NCBI GenBank assembly: GCA_028821395.1
Contig: JAPPGP010000222.1
Coordinates: forward strand, 1-64,000
Reading direction: 5' to 3'
DNA from: Defluviicoccus sp.
Lineage (GTDB): Bacteria; Pseudomonadota; Alphaproteobacteria; MPNO01
DNA length: 64,000 nt
A program made the translations under genes and the position numbers. A model generated the notes under the pieces. That model worked only from the letters and a program-made list of their open reading frames with translations, did no database searches and had not been told where the DNA came from. Of the stretch, positions 1 to 9,045 are shown piece by piece; positions within the stretch are counted from its first letter, which is position 1, and every line of letters begins with the position of its first letter.

Positions 1-1176
1 TCATGGATCGCTCCGCCCCAGGATCGCCGCCGAGGTGCAGAGGCCGCGGTCGTAGTTGATCATCCCGAAGCAGGATACCAGCCCGTGCCGCGCGCCTTCG
101 ACCTCGTGGCCGTGGGTCCGGCCGGTGAGCTGGCGGAGCGTCTCGACCAGGCCGACGAAGCCGCCGCCGGCGCCCGCCTGCCCGGAAGAGAGCTGGCCTC
201 CCGAGGTGTTGAACGGGAAGTCGCCGCCCGCCCGGAGATCGCGTTCGCGGACGAATCGGGGCGCCTCGCCCTTGGCGCAGAAGCCGAGATCCTCGATCTG
301 CATGAAGCAGATGACGGGATAGTCGTCATAGGCCTGCACGAGGTCGATGTCGCCGGGGCCGAGCCCGGCCTGGTCGTAGAGCTCGGGCGCATCGACCGCC
401 CAGCCGCCGCGATACTGGATCGGATCGTCGGGGAAGGCGTTGTGGCGCTCGATGGTCGCCAGCACCGAGGCGAAGGGCAGGCCGAGCGAGCGCGCCCGGT
501 CCTCGCTCGTCACCAGGCAGGCCTCGGCGCCGGCGCACGGCATCACGCAGTCGAACAGGCGGAGCGGCAGCGCGATCGGCCGCGCGTCGAGATACCGCTC
601 CATGGTGAGCGGGCGCTTCATCATGGCGTGCGCAACGGGGAGCGCGTTGTCGCGCTGGGCGATGCAGAGACGGCCGAAATCCTCCCGCCTCGCGCCGAAC
701 GCCTTCATGTAGTGGTCGGTGAGGAAGGCGAAGCTCGCATTCGGGCCGCCGGCGCCGTAGGGGTAGACCGCGTCGTTGGCGAACTGGCTGAAGGTCGCCA
801 CGGTGCGGCGGAACGAATCGACGTGGTTGGTGTCGGCGCCGATCAGGGCGACGATCTCGGCATCGCCCGCCTGCACCGCCCGCGCCGCGCGCCTCAGCGC
901 CACCGCGCCCGACGCGCCGCCCATCGGGATGTGGTCGAGCCAGCGCGGCGAGACGCCGAGATGCTGCATCAGCCCGACCGCCGAATCGGGGTAGAGGGTG
1001 AAGCTCGCGACGCAGAACCCGTCGATATCGGACTTTTGGACGCCGGCCTCGCGGATCAGCCCGGCCAGCGCGCGGCCGCAGAACCAGTGCGCGCTGCGGA
1101 TCGAGTAGCGGGCGTACGGCACGGTGACCGGCGCCGCGACGACGATACCGTCATAGCCCCGGCGCCCTTCCGCCAT
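1..1176 (-). CDS. thiolase-fold protein (SCP-x/Ltp2-like), catalytic Cys and His absent
   Basis: A 391-residue thiolase-superfamily protein, complete in the window (stop at 1-3). The fold is recognisable from the GGASG segment (87-90 region) and the NTSGG segment at 323-327. A true thiolase has the nucleophilic Cys where Gly87 stands, and the active-site His of the GHPxG motif is replaced by Gln333. Degradative thiolysis or Claisen condensation is therefore unlikely. Family knowledge: Ltp2-type proteins with this loss act as retro-aldolases in acyl-CoA side-chain cleavage, with a DUF35 partner. That partner would lie off the left edge. It starts 2 bp after the racemase-fold gene, so the two are probably one transcript. 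Fold sure, reaction uncertain. Confidence 0.85.
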   Translation of the reverse strand: MAEGRRGYDGIVVAAPVTVPYARYSIRSAHWFCGRALAGLIREAGVQKSDIDGFCVASFTLYPDSAVGLMQHLGVSPRWLDHIPMGGASGAVALRRAARAVQAGDAEIVALIGADTNHVDSFRRTVATFSQFANDAVYPYGAGGPNASFAFLTDHYMKAFGARREDFGRLCIAQRDNALPVAHAMMKRPLTMERYLDARPIALPLRLFDCVMPCAGAEACLVTSEDRARSLGLPFASVLATIERHNAFPDDPIQYRGGWAVDAPELYDQAGLGPGDIDLVQAYDDYPVICFMQIEDLGFCAKGEAPRFVRERDLRAGGDFPFNTSGGQLSSGQAGAGGGFVGLVETLRQLTGRTHGHEVEGARHGLVSCFGMINYDRGLCTSAAILGRSDP

Positions 1177-1178
1177 GC

Positions 1179-1961
1179 TCAGAGGCCCTTCGGGTTGGTC
1201 ATGAACTCCTCGATCACCTCGGGCGGCGGCTTCTCGAACTCGCCGGTGCGGCTCGCCGACAGCCCGGTCAGCCGTTTCAGCTTGACCGCCATCTCGGCCG
1301 CCTTGACCAGGATCGGGATGCCGTTGATGACCGGCGCGCCGCCGATATTGTGGTCGAAGATCCTGGCGAACAGCAGCATCGCGATACCGCCGCCCGGGAT
1401 CAGCACGTCGATGCCGCCCTCGACCAGCGGCGCCCCCTGCTCGGCGAAGCTCGCCACCGTCTCGTCGAACCGGGCCGGATCGTCGAAGCCGGCGAGGATC
1501 GCGCCCGGCTCGAAGCTCATCGCGTGCACGCCGGTCACCCGTTCCCTGAGCCCGTACTTGCCGATCTGGTGGTGGAACCAGGAGATGTAGCGCGGGTTGA
1601 TGGTGACGATGCCGATCTTCTGGCCGAGCTGGCAGGCATGCAGCATCGAGACCTCGCCGAGCGACAGCACCGGGATGTCGACCACGGCGCGCGCCTCGTA
1701 GAGCCCGGCATCCTGGAAATGGCCCATGGCGAAGACGTCGTAGCCCTCGCGCTCGGCCGTGACCGCGTTGCAGATCACCTCGCGCGCGCAGCGGAACTCG
1801 GACAGCGCATGGGCGTAGGAATCGGGCGGGGTGATGCCCAAGATGTCGACGGTCGTGCCCTCGTCGACGATTCTCGCGAGATATTCCCGCAGATTGTCCC
1901 AGTAGCTGCCGGCCTGCGCCTCGTCTGTGTAGCTCTGGTAGGCGATCCTGATTGGTTCCAT
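1179..1961 (-). CDS. Asp/Glu/hydantoin racemase-superfamily protein lacking both Cys
   Basis: A 260-residue protein of the aspartate/glutamate/hydantoin racemase superfamily, cytoplasmic. The two pseudo-symmetric halves are visible, with loops FAMGHFQDAG (77-86) and VLIPGGGIAM (186-195) where active members carry their two catalytic cysteines. Here those positions read Gly80-His81 and Gly190-Gly191, so two-Cys racemisation is not supported. Arylmalonate decarboxylase and maleate isomerase show that the fold also does decarboxylation or isomerisation, but those still need at least one Cys. It is first in a two-gene unit with the thiolase-fold gene and diverges from aapJ across 249 bp. The substrate is unknown. 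Confidence 0.82.
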   Translation of the reverse strand: MEPIRIAYQSYTDEAQAGSYWDNLREYLARIVDEGTTVDILGITPPDSYAHALSEFRCAREVICNAVTAEREGYDVFAMGHFQDAGLYEARAVVDIPVLSLGEVSMLHACQLGQKIGIVTINPRYISWFHHQIGKYGLRERVTGVHAMSFEPGAILAGFDDPARFDETVASFAEQGAPLVEGGIDVLIPGGGIAMLLFARIFDHNIGGAPVINGIPILVKAAEMAVKLKRLTGLSASRTGEFEKPPPEVIEEFMTNPKGL

Positions 1962-2155
1962 TGCACCCTTCTCCCCTCCGCTCGCGGGTCCAACTTATAG
2001 GACTTTCATTGGCGCTGTCCGGACCCCGGAAATGTCGAACCGAAGCGCGATCTGCAACGAAGCGGCGCTTGTTACCCGCCGCCCTGCTGCCCTACAGTAA
2101 CCTGCCGCCGTGCGCTGGACGGATCGACGACCATCGCTGGCGCCAGTGACGCCGC

Positions 2156-2175
2156 ATACCACGAATGGAAGGTAT
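2156..2175. promoter_or_regulatory. dyad upstream of aapJ, possible operator
   Basis: A perfect ATACC-N10-GGTAT dyad ends 35 bp before the aapJ start codon. The position suits a repressor site or part of the 5' leader. No convincing -10/-35 pair was found, and the half-sites are short enough to occur by chance. Confidence 0.25.
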
Positions 2176-2210
2176 CGACGGCATCCACACATGGGAACTG
2201 GAGGACAGGA

Positions 2211-3239
2211 ATGACCCTTAAGCAAATAGCCGGCGCCGTCGCGGTCGCCGGTGCGCTGGCGGCCATGGGCGCATCGCCCGGCCAGGCGGCCACGCTCGAC
2301 GACGTGAAGGCGGCCGGCACGCTCAAATGCGGCATCAACACCGGCCTGCCGGGCTTCGCCTACACCGACGACAAGGGCAAGTGGACGGGCTTCGACGTCG
2401 CCTATTGCCGGGCGCTGGCCGCCGCGGTGCTGGGCGACGCCAACAAGGTCACCTTCGTCAACCTGACCGGCAAGACCCGCTTCCCGGCGCTGGCGGCCGG
2501 CGAGATCGACGTGCTGTCGCGCAACACCACCTGGACGCTGTCGCGCGACGTCGACCTCGGCTTCACCTTCATCGGCGTCAACTACTATGACGGCCAGGGC
2601 TTCATCGGCCGCACCGCGCTCGGCGTGAAGAGCGCCAAGGAGCTCGGCGGCGCCTCGGTCTGCATCCAGACCGGCACCACCACCGAGCTCAACCTGGCGG
2701 ACTTCTTCCGGGTCAACAAGATCAAGTACGAGCCGGTGCCGATCGAGACCAACGCCGAGGCCCGCGCCGCCTACGAGGCCGAGCGCTGCGACGTCTACAC
2801 GACGGACGCGTCCGGACTGGCGGCGACCAAGGCGACCTTCCCCGACCCCGGCAAGCACATGGTGTTCCCGGAGATCATCTCCAAGGAGCCGCTGGGGCCG
2901 CTGGTGCGCCAGGGCGACGACCAGTGGGCGGATATCGCGCGCTGGACGCTGAACGCGCTGATCAGCGCCGAGGAGCTCGGGGTGACCCAGGGCAACGTCG
3001 CGAAGCTGGCCGAGGGGACCGACAATCCGGAGATCAACCGGATGCTGGGCAAGGAAGGCTCGATGGGCAAGATGCTCGGCCTCGACGCGCAGTGGGCGCT
3101 CCGCGCGATCGCCGCGGAAGGCAACTACGCCGAGATGTTCGAACGCTATATCGGGCCCAAGACCCCGCTCGGCCTGGCACGGGGACTCAACGCCCTCTAC
3201 AAGGACGGCGGCATCCTGTATTCGCCCCCGTTCCGGTAG
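2211..3239 (+). CDS. aapJ: general L-amino acid ABC transporter, periplasmic binding protein
   Basis: A 342-residue periplasmic solute-binding protein. A signal peptide covers about residues 1-27, ending GQAA. The mature part begins with the TLDDVKAAGTLKCG pattern of AapJ/BztA, followed by the family segments WTGFDVAYCRA, IDVLSRNTTWTLSRD, YYDGQGF, TGTTTELNLADFF and SKEPLGPLVRQGDDQW. Length matches rhizobial AapJ. A GGAGG Shine-Dalgarno precedes the ATG. It delivers a broad range of L-amino acids to the AapQ/AapM permeases. First gene of aapJQMP, separated from aapQ by a strong hairpin that probably keeps aapJ mRNA in excess. Confidence 0.96.
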   Translation: MTLKQIAGAVAVAGALAAMGASPGQAATLDDVKAAGTLKCGINTGLPGFAYTDDKGKWTGFDVAYCRALAAAVLGDANKVTFVNLTGKTRFPALAAGEIDVLSRNTTWTLSRDVDLGFTFIGVNYYDGQGFIGRTALGVKSAKELGGASVCIQTGTTTELNLADFFRVNKIKYEPVPIETNAEARAAYEAERCDVYTTDASGLAATKATFPDPGKHMVFPEIISKEPLGPLVRQGDDQWADIARWTLNALISAEELGVTQGNVAKLAEGTDNPEINRMLGKEGSMGKMLGLDAQWALRAIAAEGNYAEMFERYIGPKTPLGLARGLNALYKDGGILYSPPFR

Positions 3240-3252
3240 AATCGACCGCGTA

Positions 3253-3282
3253 CCGCCCTGCCCGCATTGCCGGGCAGGGCGG
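3253..3282 (+). promoter_or_regulatory. 12-bp intercistronic hairpin between aapJ and aapQ
   Basis: A perfect inverted repeat: arms 3253-3264 and 3271-3282 (CCGCCCTGCCCG and its complement) with a 6-base loop, starting 14 bp after the aapJ stop. No T-run follows, so it is more likely an mRNA-stabilising or partial-attenuation hairpin than a full terminator. It also contains a TTG at 3267 that would otherwise open the aapQ frame, which argues against that start. Confidence 0.7.
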
Positions 3283-3317
3283 CGCTTGTTCCGGTACCCG
3301 ATAAGAGTGCGACGGCC

Positions 3318-4508
3318 GTGATCGACAGAGCGCCGCCCGTCGGCTCCGGCGGGTTCGACGTGAGCCGCCTCTGGACCGACGAGCGCTTCCGCGGCGTCGT
3401 CTTCCAGGTCGCGCTGGTTCTCGGCCTGGCGGCATTCGCCGCCTTCATCGTCGTCAACACCATCGCGAACTACGAGGAGGCCGGCCTCTCCTTCGGCTAC
3501 GGCTTTCTGTTCGACACCGCCAACTTCGACATCAACCAGCGGCTGACCGAGTACGCGTCCACCTCGACCTACGGGCAGGCGCTCGTGGTCGGCGCGCTCA
3601 ACACGATCCTGGTCGCGGTGATGGGCATCGGCTTCGCCACGGTCATCGGCTTCGTGACCGGCGTGCTCAGGCTGTCGAACAATTTCCTGGTGAGCCGGAT
3701 CGTCGCGGTCTGGGTCGAGTTCACCCGCAACGTCCCGGTGCTGCTGCAGATCATCTTCTGGTGGCTGATCATGCTGGCGCTGCCCAAGGTGCGCGCGAGC
3801 GTATCGATTGGCGAGACGGTGTTCTTCAACAACCGCGGCGTGCGCCTGCCCTCGCCCATCCTGGAGGACGGATCGGCGATCGTGCTGGCGATGGTCCTGG
3901 TGGGCATCGTCGCGGCGTTCGCGCTCAAGCGCTGGGCCAAGCGGCGCCAGGACGCCACCGGCCAGACCTTCCCGGTCGGCTGGTCCGGGCTCGGGCTGGT
4001 GCTGGGCATTCCGCTCGTCGTCTTCTTCGCCCTCGGCCAGCCGCTCGATTTCGACATGCCGGTGCAGAAGCGGTTCAACCTGCAAGGCGGCGTCAGCATC
4101 ACGCCGGAGCTGGTGGCGCTGTGGCTCGCGCTGTCGACCTACACCGGCGCCTTCATCTCCGAGATCGTGCGCAGCGGAATCCTGGCGGTGTCCAAGGGGC
4201 AGACCGAGGCCGCCGGCGCGCTCGGGCTCAGGCGCAACCTGATCATGCGCCAGATCGTCCTGCCGCAGGCGCTGCGCGTGATCGTTCCGCCTATGACCAG
4301 CCAGTATCTCAACCTGACCAAGAACTCCTCGCTCGCCGTCGCCATCGGCTACCAGGACATCGTCTCGGTCGGCGATACCACCCTCAACCAGAGCGGCCAG
4401 GCGATCGAGGTGATCTCGATCTACATGGCGTTCTACCTGGCGCTGAGCCTGATCACCTCCTCCTTCATGAACTGGTACAACAGACGCATCGCCCTGGTGG
4501 AGAGATGA
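3318..4508 (+). CDS. aapQ: general L-amino acid ABC transporter permease AapQ
   Basis: A 396-residue inner-membrane permease of the His/Glu/Gln/Arg/opine family. A first membrane segment lies near residues 24-48, then a cluster of helices. The EAA-type loop is near the C-terminus (EAAGALGLRRNLIMRQIVLPQALR) as in AapQ. The length is close to rhizobial AapQ (about 400). I chose GTG 3318, because the upstream in-frame TTG at 3267 sits in the loop of the intercistronic hairpin. Its TGA overlaps the aapM ATG (ATGA at 4505-4508), indicating translational coupling. It forms a heterodimer with AapM, energised by AapP. Confidence 0.94.
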   Translation: MIDRAPPVGSGGFDVSRLWTDERFRGVVFQVALVLGLAAFAAFIVVNTIANYEEAGLSFGYGFLFDTANFDINQRLTEYASTSTYGQALVVGALNTILVAVMGIGFATVIGFVTGVLRLSNNFLVSRIVAVWVEFTRNVPVLLQIIFWWLIMLALPKVRASVSIGETVFFNNRGVRLPSPILEDGSAIVLAMVLVGIVAAFALKRWAKRRQDATGQTFPVGWSGLGLVLGIPLVVFFALGQPLDFDMPVQKRFNLQGGVSITPELVALWLALSTYTGAFISEIVRSGILAVSKGQTEAAGALGLRRNLIMRQIVLPQALRVIVPPMTSQYLNLTKNSSLAVAIGYQDIVSVGDTTLNQSGQAIEVISIYMAFYLALSLITSSFMNWYNRRIALVER

Positions 4509-5617
4509 GCGGGCGCGCCTTCCATCGCAGCCGGGCGGAGATGCTGGCGGAGCGGCCGGCGCCGATCACCAGCGTCGGCGTCATCGGCTGGGTGCGGGCC
4601 AATCTGTTCTCCACCTGGCTGAACGTGGCGCTCACCTTGGCGGCGCTCGGCGTGCTCGCGCTGGTCCTGCCGCCGCTGATCGACTGGACGTTCCTCGAGG
4701 CCACCTATGCCGGGTCGGCGGGCAAGGACTGCACCGGCGAGGGCGCGTGCTGGGCCTGGCTCGACCAGCGCATTGCCCAGTTCGTCTACGGCTTCTACCC
4801 GGAAGAGGCCTATTGGCGGGTGAACCTCGCCGTCATCCTGCTGGTTCCGGCGGTCGGCTATCTCCTGTTCGCCGACCTGCCCTACGCGCGCTACGGCCGC
4901 TGGTACTCGCTCGCCTACCCGGTGATCGCGGCGTTCCTGCTGGTCGGCGGGCTCGGCCTCGAGGTCATTCGTACCGACCAGTTCGGCGGCTTCGTGCTCA
5001 ACCTCGTCTCCGGCCTGACGGGGATCGTGCTGTCGCTGCCCATCGGCGTCCTGCTGGCGCTCGGCCGGCGCTCGCGCATGCCGATCGTGCGCGCCTTCTC
5101 GGTCGCGTTCATCGAGTTCATCCGCGGCGTGCCGCTGATCACGCTGCTCTTCGTCGCCATCATCCTGCTGCCCATCTTCCTGCCCCGCGAGGTCTCGCTC
5201 GACCAGCTGATCCGGGTCATGGTCATCATCACGCTGTTCGCCTCGGCCTACATGGCGGAGGTGATCCGTGGCGGGCTTCAGGCGATTCCCCAGGGGCAGT
5301 ACGAGGCGGGCCAGGCGATGGGGCTGGGCTACTGGCAGTCGATGCGCCTGATCGTCCTGCCGCAGGCGCTGAAGATCTCCATCCCGGGCATCGTCAACAC
5401 CTTCATCGGCCTGTTCAAGGACACCACGCTGGTCATCATCATCGGCCTGTTCGACATCCTCGGCCAGGCGCGCCTCTTGCAGACCAACCAGGACTGGCTG
5501 GGCAAGGTCGATTACGAGACCTTCCTGCTGGCGGCGCTGTTCTTCTTCGTGATCTGCTTCGGCATGTCGCGCTACTCGATCAATCTCGAGAAGCGCCTGG
5601 ACACCACGCGGCGCTGA
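4505..5617 (+). CDS. aapM: general L-amino acid ABC transporter permease AapM
   Basis: A 370-residue inner-membrane permease, partner of AapQ. A long N-terminal cytoplasmic stretch (1-45) and an extra periplasmic region holding [14 protein letters not shown] precede the transport core, as is usual for AapM/BztC. The binding-protein-dependent transport signature is present ([22 protein letters not shown]). The start overlaps the aapQ stop. The ATPase gene follows 10 bp after the stop. Confidence 0.94.
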   Translation: MSGRAFHRSRAEMLAERPAPITSVGVIGWVRANLFSTWLNVALTLAALGVLALVLPPLIDWTFLEATYAGSAGKDCTGEGACWAWLDQRIAQFVYGFYPEEAYWRVNLAVILLVPAVGYLLFADLPYARYGRWYSLAYPVIAAFLLVGGLGLEVIRTDQFGGFVLNLVSGLTGIVLSLPIGVLLALGRRSRMPIVRAFSVAFIEFIRGVPLITLLFVAIILLPIFLPREVSLDQLIRVMVIITLFASAYMAEVIRGGLQAIPQGQYEAGQAMGLGYWQSMRLIVLPQALKISIPGIVNTFIGLFKDTTLVIIIGLFDILGQARLLQTNQDWLGKVDYETFLLAALFFFVICFGMSRYSINLEKRLDTTRR

Positions 5618-5627
5618 GGGGGGCACC

Positions 5628-6398
5628 ATGGCGGAGTCACAGAGCGAACCGGGCGGCGGCGAGGACCCGATCATCGAGATCGCCGGCCTCAACAAGTGGT
5701 TCGGAACCTTCCACGTGCTGCGCGACATCGACCTCACGGTGGGACGGCGCGAGCGCATCGTCATCTGCGGGCCGTCCGGCTCGGGCAAGTCGACGCTGAT
5801 CCGCTGCATCAACCGGCTGGAGGAACACCAGGAGGGCCGGGTGGTCGTCGACGGCACCGAGCTCACCCACAATCTGAAGAACATCGACGTGATTCGCCGC
5901 GAGGTCGGCATGGTGTTCCAGCAGTTCAACCTGTTTCCGCATCTGACGGTGCTGGAGAACTGCACGCTGGCGCCGATCTGGGTGCGCAAGATGCCCAAGG
6001 CGGAGGCCGCGGACATCGCCATGGAGTTCCTCACCCGGGTCAAGATCCCCGAGCAGGCGGACAAGTTTCCGGGGCAGCTTTCCGGCGGTCAGCAGCAGCG
6101 CGTGGCGATCGCCCGCTCGCTCTGCATGCGCCCCAAGATCATGCTTTTCGACGAGCCCACCTCGGCGCTCGACCCGGAGATGATCAAGGAGGTGCTCGAC
6201 GTGATGGTCGACCTCGCGGGCACCGGCATGACGATGCTCGTCGTCACCCACGAGATGGGCTTCGCCCGCCAGGTCGCCCATCGCGTGATCTTCATGGACG
6301 AGGGCCAGATCGTCGAGCAGAACGAGCCGGAGACCTTCTTCAACGACCCGAAATCGGACCGCACCAAGCTCTTCCTCAGCCAGATTCTCTCGCACTGA
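5628..6398 (+). CDS. aapP: general L-amino acid ABC transporter ATPase AapP
   Basis: A 256-residue cytoplasmic ATPase. Walker [11 protein letters not shown]-loop [10 protein letters not shown], signature [13 protein letters not shown], Walker [15 protein letters not shown] and H-loop [10 protein letters not shown] are all intact, so it should hydrolyse ATP. The close GlnQ/AapP-type match and the gene order identify the substrate class. Last gene of aapJQMP. A 308-bp non-coding stretch with palindromic repeats follows. Confidence 0.95.
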   Translation: MAESQSEPGGGEDPIIEIAGLNKWFGTFHVLRDIDLTVGRRERIVICGPSGSGKSTLIRCINRLEEHQEGRVVVDGTELTHNLKNIDVIRREVGMVFQQFNLFPHLTVLENCTLAPIWVRKMPKAEAADIAMEFLTRVKIPEQADKFPGQLSGGQQQRVAIARSLCMRPKIMLFDEPTSALDPEMIKEVLDVMVDLAGTGMTMLVVTHEMGFARQVAHRVIFMDEGQIVEQNEPETFFNDPKSDRTKLFLSQILSH

Positions 6399-6706
6399 GA
6401 GAGGCGCGGCCTCCGGGCTCGTTCCGGGGCCCGGGCGCGGCAGAAAGCGTGGATGGCCGGAACAAGTCCGGCCATGACGTGGGAGGGCCGAAGGACGCAT
6501 TCCGGACGCCGGCGTCCCGACCCCGTCATGGCCGGACTTGTTCCGGCCATCCACGCCGCCCGCGGTCCGCGCGGCATGGAAGCTCCGAAGCAGGACTCTA
6601 GGCCGTTGATTCGGCGCCCGTTTGGCGGCGTCGTCTTGACAACCGATTCGGGATTCCGGCATGCTCGGGGACCGCGAAAAGGCTGAGCCGACAGTGTTCG
6701 ATTCGG
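6399..6706. other. 308-bp non-coding stretch holding an inverted repeat pair
   Basis: Between aapP and the M23 peptidase there is no convincing gene. The stretch holds two exact 30-bp inverted copies of a palindromic repeat (6449-6478 and 6525-6554) and GC-rich unique sequence. Short open frames across the repeats encode MAGTSPAMT-like peptides, a translation artefact of this repeat family. Confidence 0.8.
6449..6554. repeat. paired palindromic repeat, copy A (inverted pair)
   Basis: Units at 6449-6478 and 6525-6554 are exact reverse complements, 46 bp apart. Each unit is a hairpin: ATGGCCGGA-acaag-TCCGGCCAT (9-bp stem, 5-base loop). Related pairs occur at 23494-23600 and 53393-53501. The arrangement resembles enterobacterial BIMEs. 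This pair probably forms the 3' structure of the aap transcript. Confidence 0.85.
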
Positions 6707-8122
6707 GTGGCTAGCGCATCCTCAGGGCATGATCGTGCGAAGCGGCGCCCATGGCGCCGGCGGGCGGGGTCTGCGTCGAGAGCGGTCGTCGTGAGCGGCA
6801 TTGTCGGAGTCCTCGTCGGAGCGGTGTACATCGTCGATCCGTTCCCGTCGGTCGAAGACCGCGCGACGGAGGCGCCAGCCCCGAAAGAGACCCCCTACCC
6901 CCGGCACGCTATCGAGGAATGGGAGCGCGAGGCGGAGGCAGCGGTCGACCTGGCCCTGCTGGCGAGTCCCGGCGTCCGCGACGCGAGCCGCAGCATCGAG
7001 GAGCGGACGCTGGAGGTCGAGAGCGGCGATACGCTGATGCATCTCTTCCTGCGCGCCGGCGTTCCGAGGAACCAGGCGGCGGCCGCGATCGAGGCGATGC
7101 GGAAGGTCTACGACCCGCGCCGCATCCGGCCCGGCCAGAAGCTGACGCTCGCCTATCTCGCGAGCGACCCCGCCTTCGAGGATCGCGGGATTTCCCTGCG
7201 CACGGCGAAGCTCGCCACGGCTCCGGCGACCGCGATCGCCATCGAACGCCGGGGCAGCGCCTTCGCCGCCCGCAAGGTGGACGTACCGACGAAAACCCGG
7301 CTCGCCCGCACCGGCGGGGAGATCTCGTCCTCGCTCTACCGCGCGGCGGAGAAGCAGCACCTGCCGATTCCGGTCCTGCTCCAGCTGGTCCGGATCTTTA
7401 GCTGGGACGTCGACTTCCAGCGCGAGATTCGCGCCGGCGACAGCTTCGACGTGGCCTGGGAGACGCTGCACACCTCGGAAGGCAAGCTGGTCGACCATGG
7501 CGACATGGTCTACGGCTCGCTCACCCTGCGCGGCAAGAAGCTCGAGCTTTACCGCTTCACCGCACGGCACGGCACCGACTATTTCGACCGCAACGGGGCC
7601 GGCGCGCGCAAACCCCTGATGCGCACGCCGATCGACGGGGCGCGGCTGTCGTCCAGATACGGCAAGCGGCGCCACCCGATCCTCGGCTACACGAAGATGC
7701 ATCGCGGGGTCGACTTCGCCGCGCGGTCGGGCACGCCGATCTATGCCGCCGGCGACGGCCGGGTCGCCTATGCCGGGCGCAACGGCAGCTACGGCATCTA
7801 TGTCCGGATCCGCCACAACAGCCGCTACCAGACGGCTTACGCGCATATGCGGGCGCTCAGGCGCGGTATTCGCCGGGGCGCGAACGTGCGCCAGGGGCAG
7901 GTGATCGGCTATGTCGGCTCGACCGGACGGTCGACCGGCCCGCATCTCCATTACGAAATCCTGGTCGACGGACGGCAGGTCAACCCGCTGTCGGTCTCCA
8001 TGCCGCCGCAGATCCATCTCAAGGGGGCGGATCTCGCCGCGTTCGAGGCCTATCGGGGTACGCTCGAGAACCGGCTGGCCAATATCAAGAGCAAGCGCTT
8101 CGCCGCGCTCGACGGGCACTAG
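6707..8122 (+). CDS. M23 peptidoglycan endopeptidase, membrane-anchored
   Basis: A 471-residue cell-wall hydrolase. A single membrane anchor lies near residues 24-44 after an Arg-rich N-terminus. An OapA/LysM-like domain follows (from about 105, SGDTLMHLFLRAG), then a C-terminal LytM/M23 zinc peptidase domain. Zinc ligands are present in HRGVDFAA (HxxxD) and HLHYE (HxH), so it should be active. The layout matches MepM/YebA-type DD-endopeptidases that open peptide cross-links during growth. GTG 6707 is chosen because it keeps the basic stretch before the anchor; a later start is possible. It is a separate unit from aap. Confidence 0.88.
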   Translation: MASASSGHDRAKRRPWRRRAGSASRAVVVSGIVGVLVGAVYIVDPFPSVEDRATEAPAPKETPYPRHAIEEWEREAEAAVDLALLASPGVRDASRSIEERTLEVESGDTLMHLFLRAGVPRNQAAAAIEAMRKVYDPRRIRPGQKLTLAYLASDPAFEDRGISLRTAKLATAPATAIAIERRGSAFAARKVDVPTKTRLARTGGEISSSLYRAAEKQHLPIPVLLQLVRIFSWDVDFQREIRAGDSFDVAWETLHTSEGKLVDHGDMVYGSLTLRGKKLELYRFTARHGTDYFDRNGAGARKPLMRTPIDGARLSSRYGKRRHPILGYTKMHRGVDFAARSGTPIYAAGDGRVAYAGRNGSYGIYVRIRHNSRYQTAYAHMRALRRGIRRGANVRQGQVIGYVGSTGRSTGPHLHYEILVDGRQVNPLSVSMPPQIHLKGADLAAFEAYRGTLENRLANIKSKRFAALDGH

Positions 8123-8223
8123 CCCGTCCTTCGATCCGGCCCGTGCGCCCCCTGGCGTCCCGGGCGGGGCTTCCGTAGGTTCGGTCTCTCCCGCCTTCCC
8201 GCGGCCCACGAGCAGGAGTGGAG

Positions 8224-9039
8224 ATGATCCGTTCGCCGAACGATACCGTCGAGGCCGCCGTCGCCGACGGCGTCTGCACCATAACCCTGTCGCGGCCACA
8301 GTCCCTGAACGCGATCGACGGCGACATGGCGACGGCGCTCCATGCGGTGACCGAAGCGGCGGCGGCGGACGCGGCGATCCGCTGCGTCCTGGTCCGCGGC
8401 GCGGGCGATCACTTCATGGCCGGCGGCGACATCGCCGCGTTCCGCGCCTGGCTCGCGGAGATTCCCGAGGGGGAAGACCGGCGCACCCGTTTCGAGGCCT
8501 TCGTCCACCGCGTCCATCCCACGATCCGGGCGATCCGGTCGATGCCCAAGCCGGCGATCGCGGCGGTGCACGGCGCGGTGGCCGGGTTCGGGATGAGCCT
8601 GATGTCCGCCTGCGACCTCGCGGTGGCGAGCGAGAGCGCGTTCTTCACCCTCGCCTATTGTCACATCGGGGTCAGCCCCGACGGGTCGTCGACATACACC
8701 CTGCCGCGCACGGTCGGGCTCAAGCGCAGCTTCGAAATGGCCTATCTCGGCGAGCGCTTCGGCGCCGAGGAGGCGAAAGAGATGGGGCTGGTCAACCGCG
8801 TCGTCCCCGAGGCCGGGTTCGACACCGCTGTCGACGGGCTCGCGCGGTGCCTGGCGGCGGGCCCGACCCGCGCCTACGCCAACGCCAAGGCGCTCTTGAA
8901 CGCCTCCGCCCGACGCTCGCTCGACGACCAGCTCGACGCCGAAGCCGCGGCGTTCGCGGACTGCGCCGCGGGCGGGGACTTCGCCGAGGGCATCGCCGCC
9001 TTCCTCGACAAGCGCACGCCCTCCTTCGCCGGACGATGA
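8224..9039 (+). CDS. enoyl-CoA hydratase/isomerase family protein
   Basis: A 271-residue crotonase. The oxyanion-hole segments HFMAGGDIAAF and GAVAGFGMSL are present. At the first catalytic Glu position of hydratases (the PEI segment of rat crotonase) Tyr is found (TLAYCHIG). The second Glu is retained (SFEMAYLG) and an Asp sits in SPDGSS, a pattern closer to delta3-delta2 enoyl-CoA isomerases than to classical hydratases. An AGGAG lies 5 bp before ATG 8224, so this is preferred over GTG 8218. It ends 7 bp from the convergent metallo-hydrolase gene. Confidence 0.9.
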   Translation: MIRSPNDTVEAAVADGVCTITLSRPQSLNAIDGDMATALHAVTEAAAADAAIRCVLVRGAGDHFMAGGDIAAFRAWLAEIPEGEDRRTRFEAFVHRVHPTIRAIRSMPKPAIAAVHGAVAGFGMSLMSACDLAVASESAFFTLAYCHIGVSPDGSSTYTLPRTVGLKRSFEMAYLGERFGAEEAKEMGLVNRVVPEAGFDTAVDGLARCLAAGPTRAYANAKALLNASARRSLDDQLDAEAAAFADCAAGGDFAEGIAAFLDKRTPSFAGR

Positions 9040-9045
9040 CGCGCG

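Noticed and set aside
1995-4085. 696-codon open frame on the minus strand across aapJ and aapQ
   Set aside because: Antisense shadow of well-matched transporter genes; composition rich in Arg, His, Asp and Ala with no domain, typical of GC-rich codon bias.
3267-4508. TTG 3267 as start of aapQ
   Set aside because: Lies in the loop of a perfect 12-bp hairpin and adds 17 residues without family support; GTG 3318 preferred.
6453-6686. Short peptide frames beginning MAGTSPAMT in the palindromic repeats
   Set aside because: A translation artefact of this repeat family; the same peptide appears at every repeat locus in both orientations.
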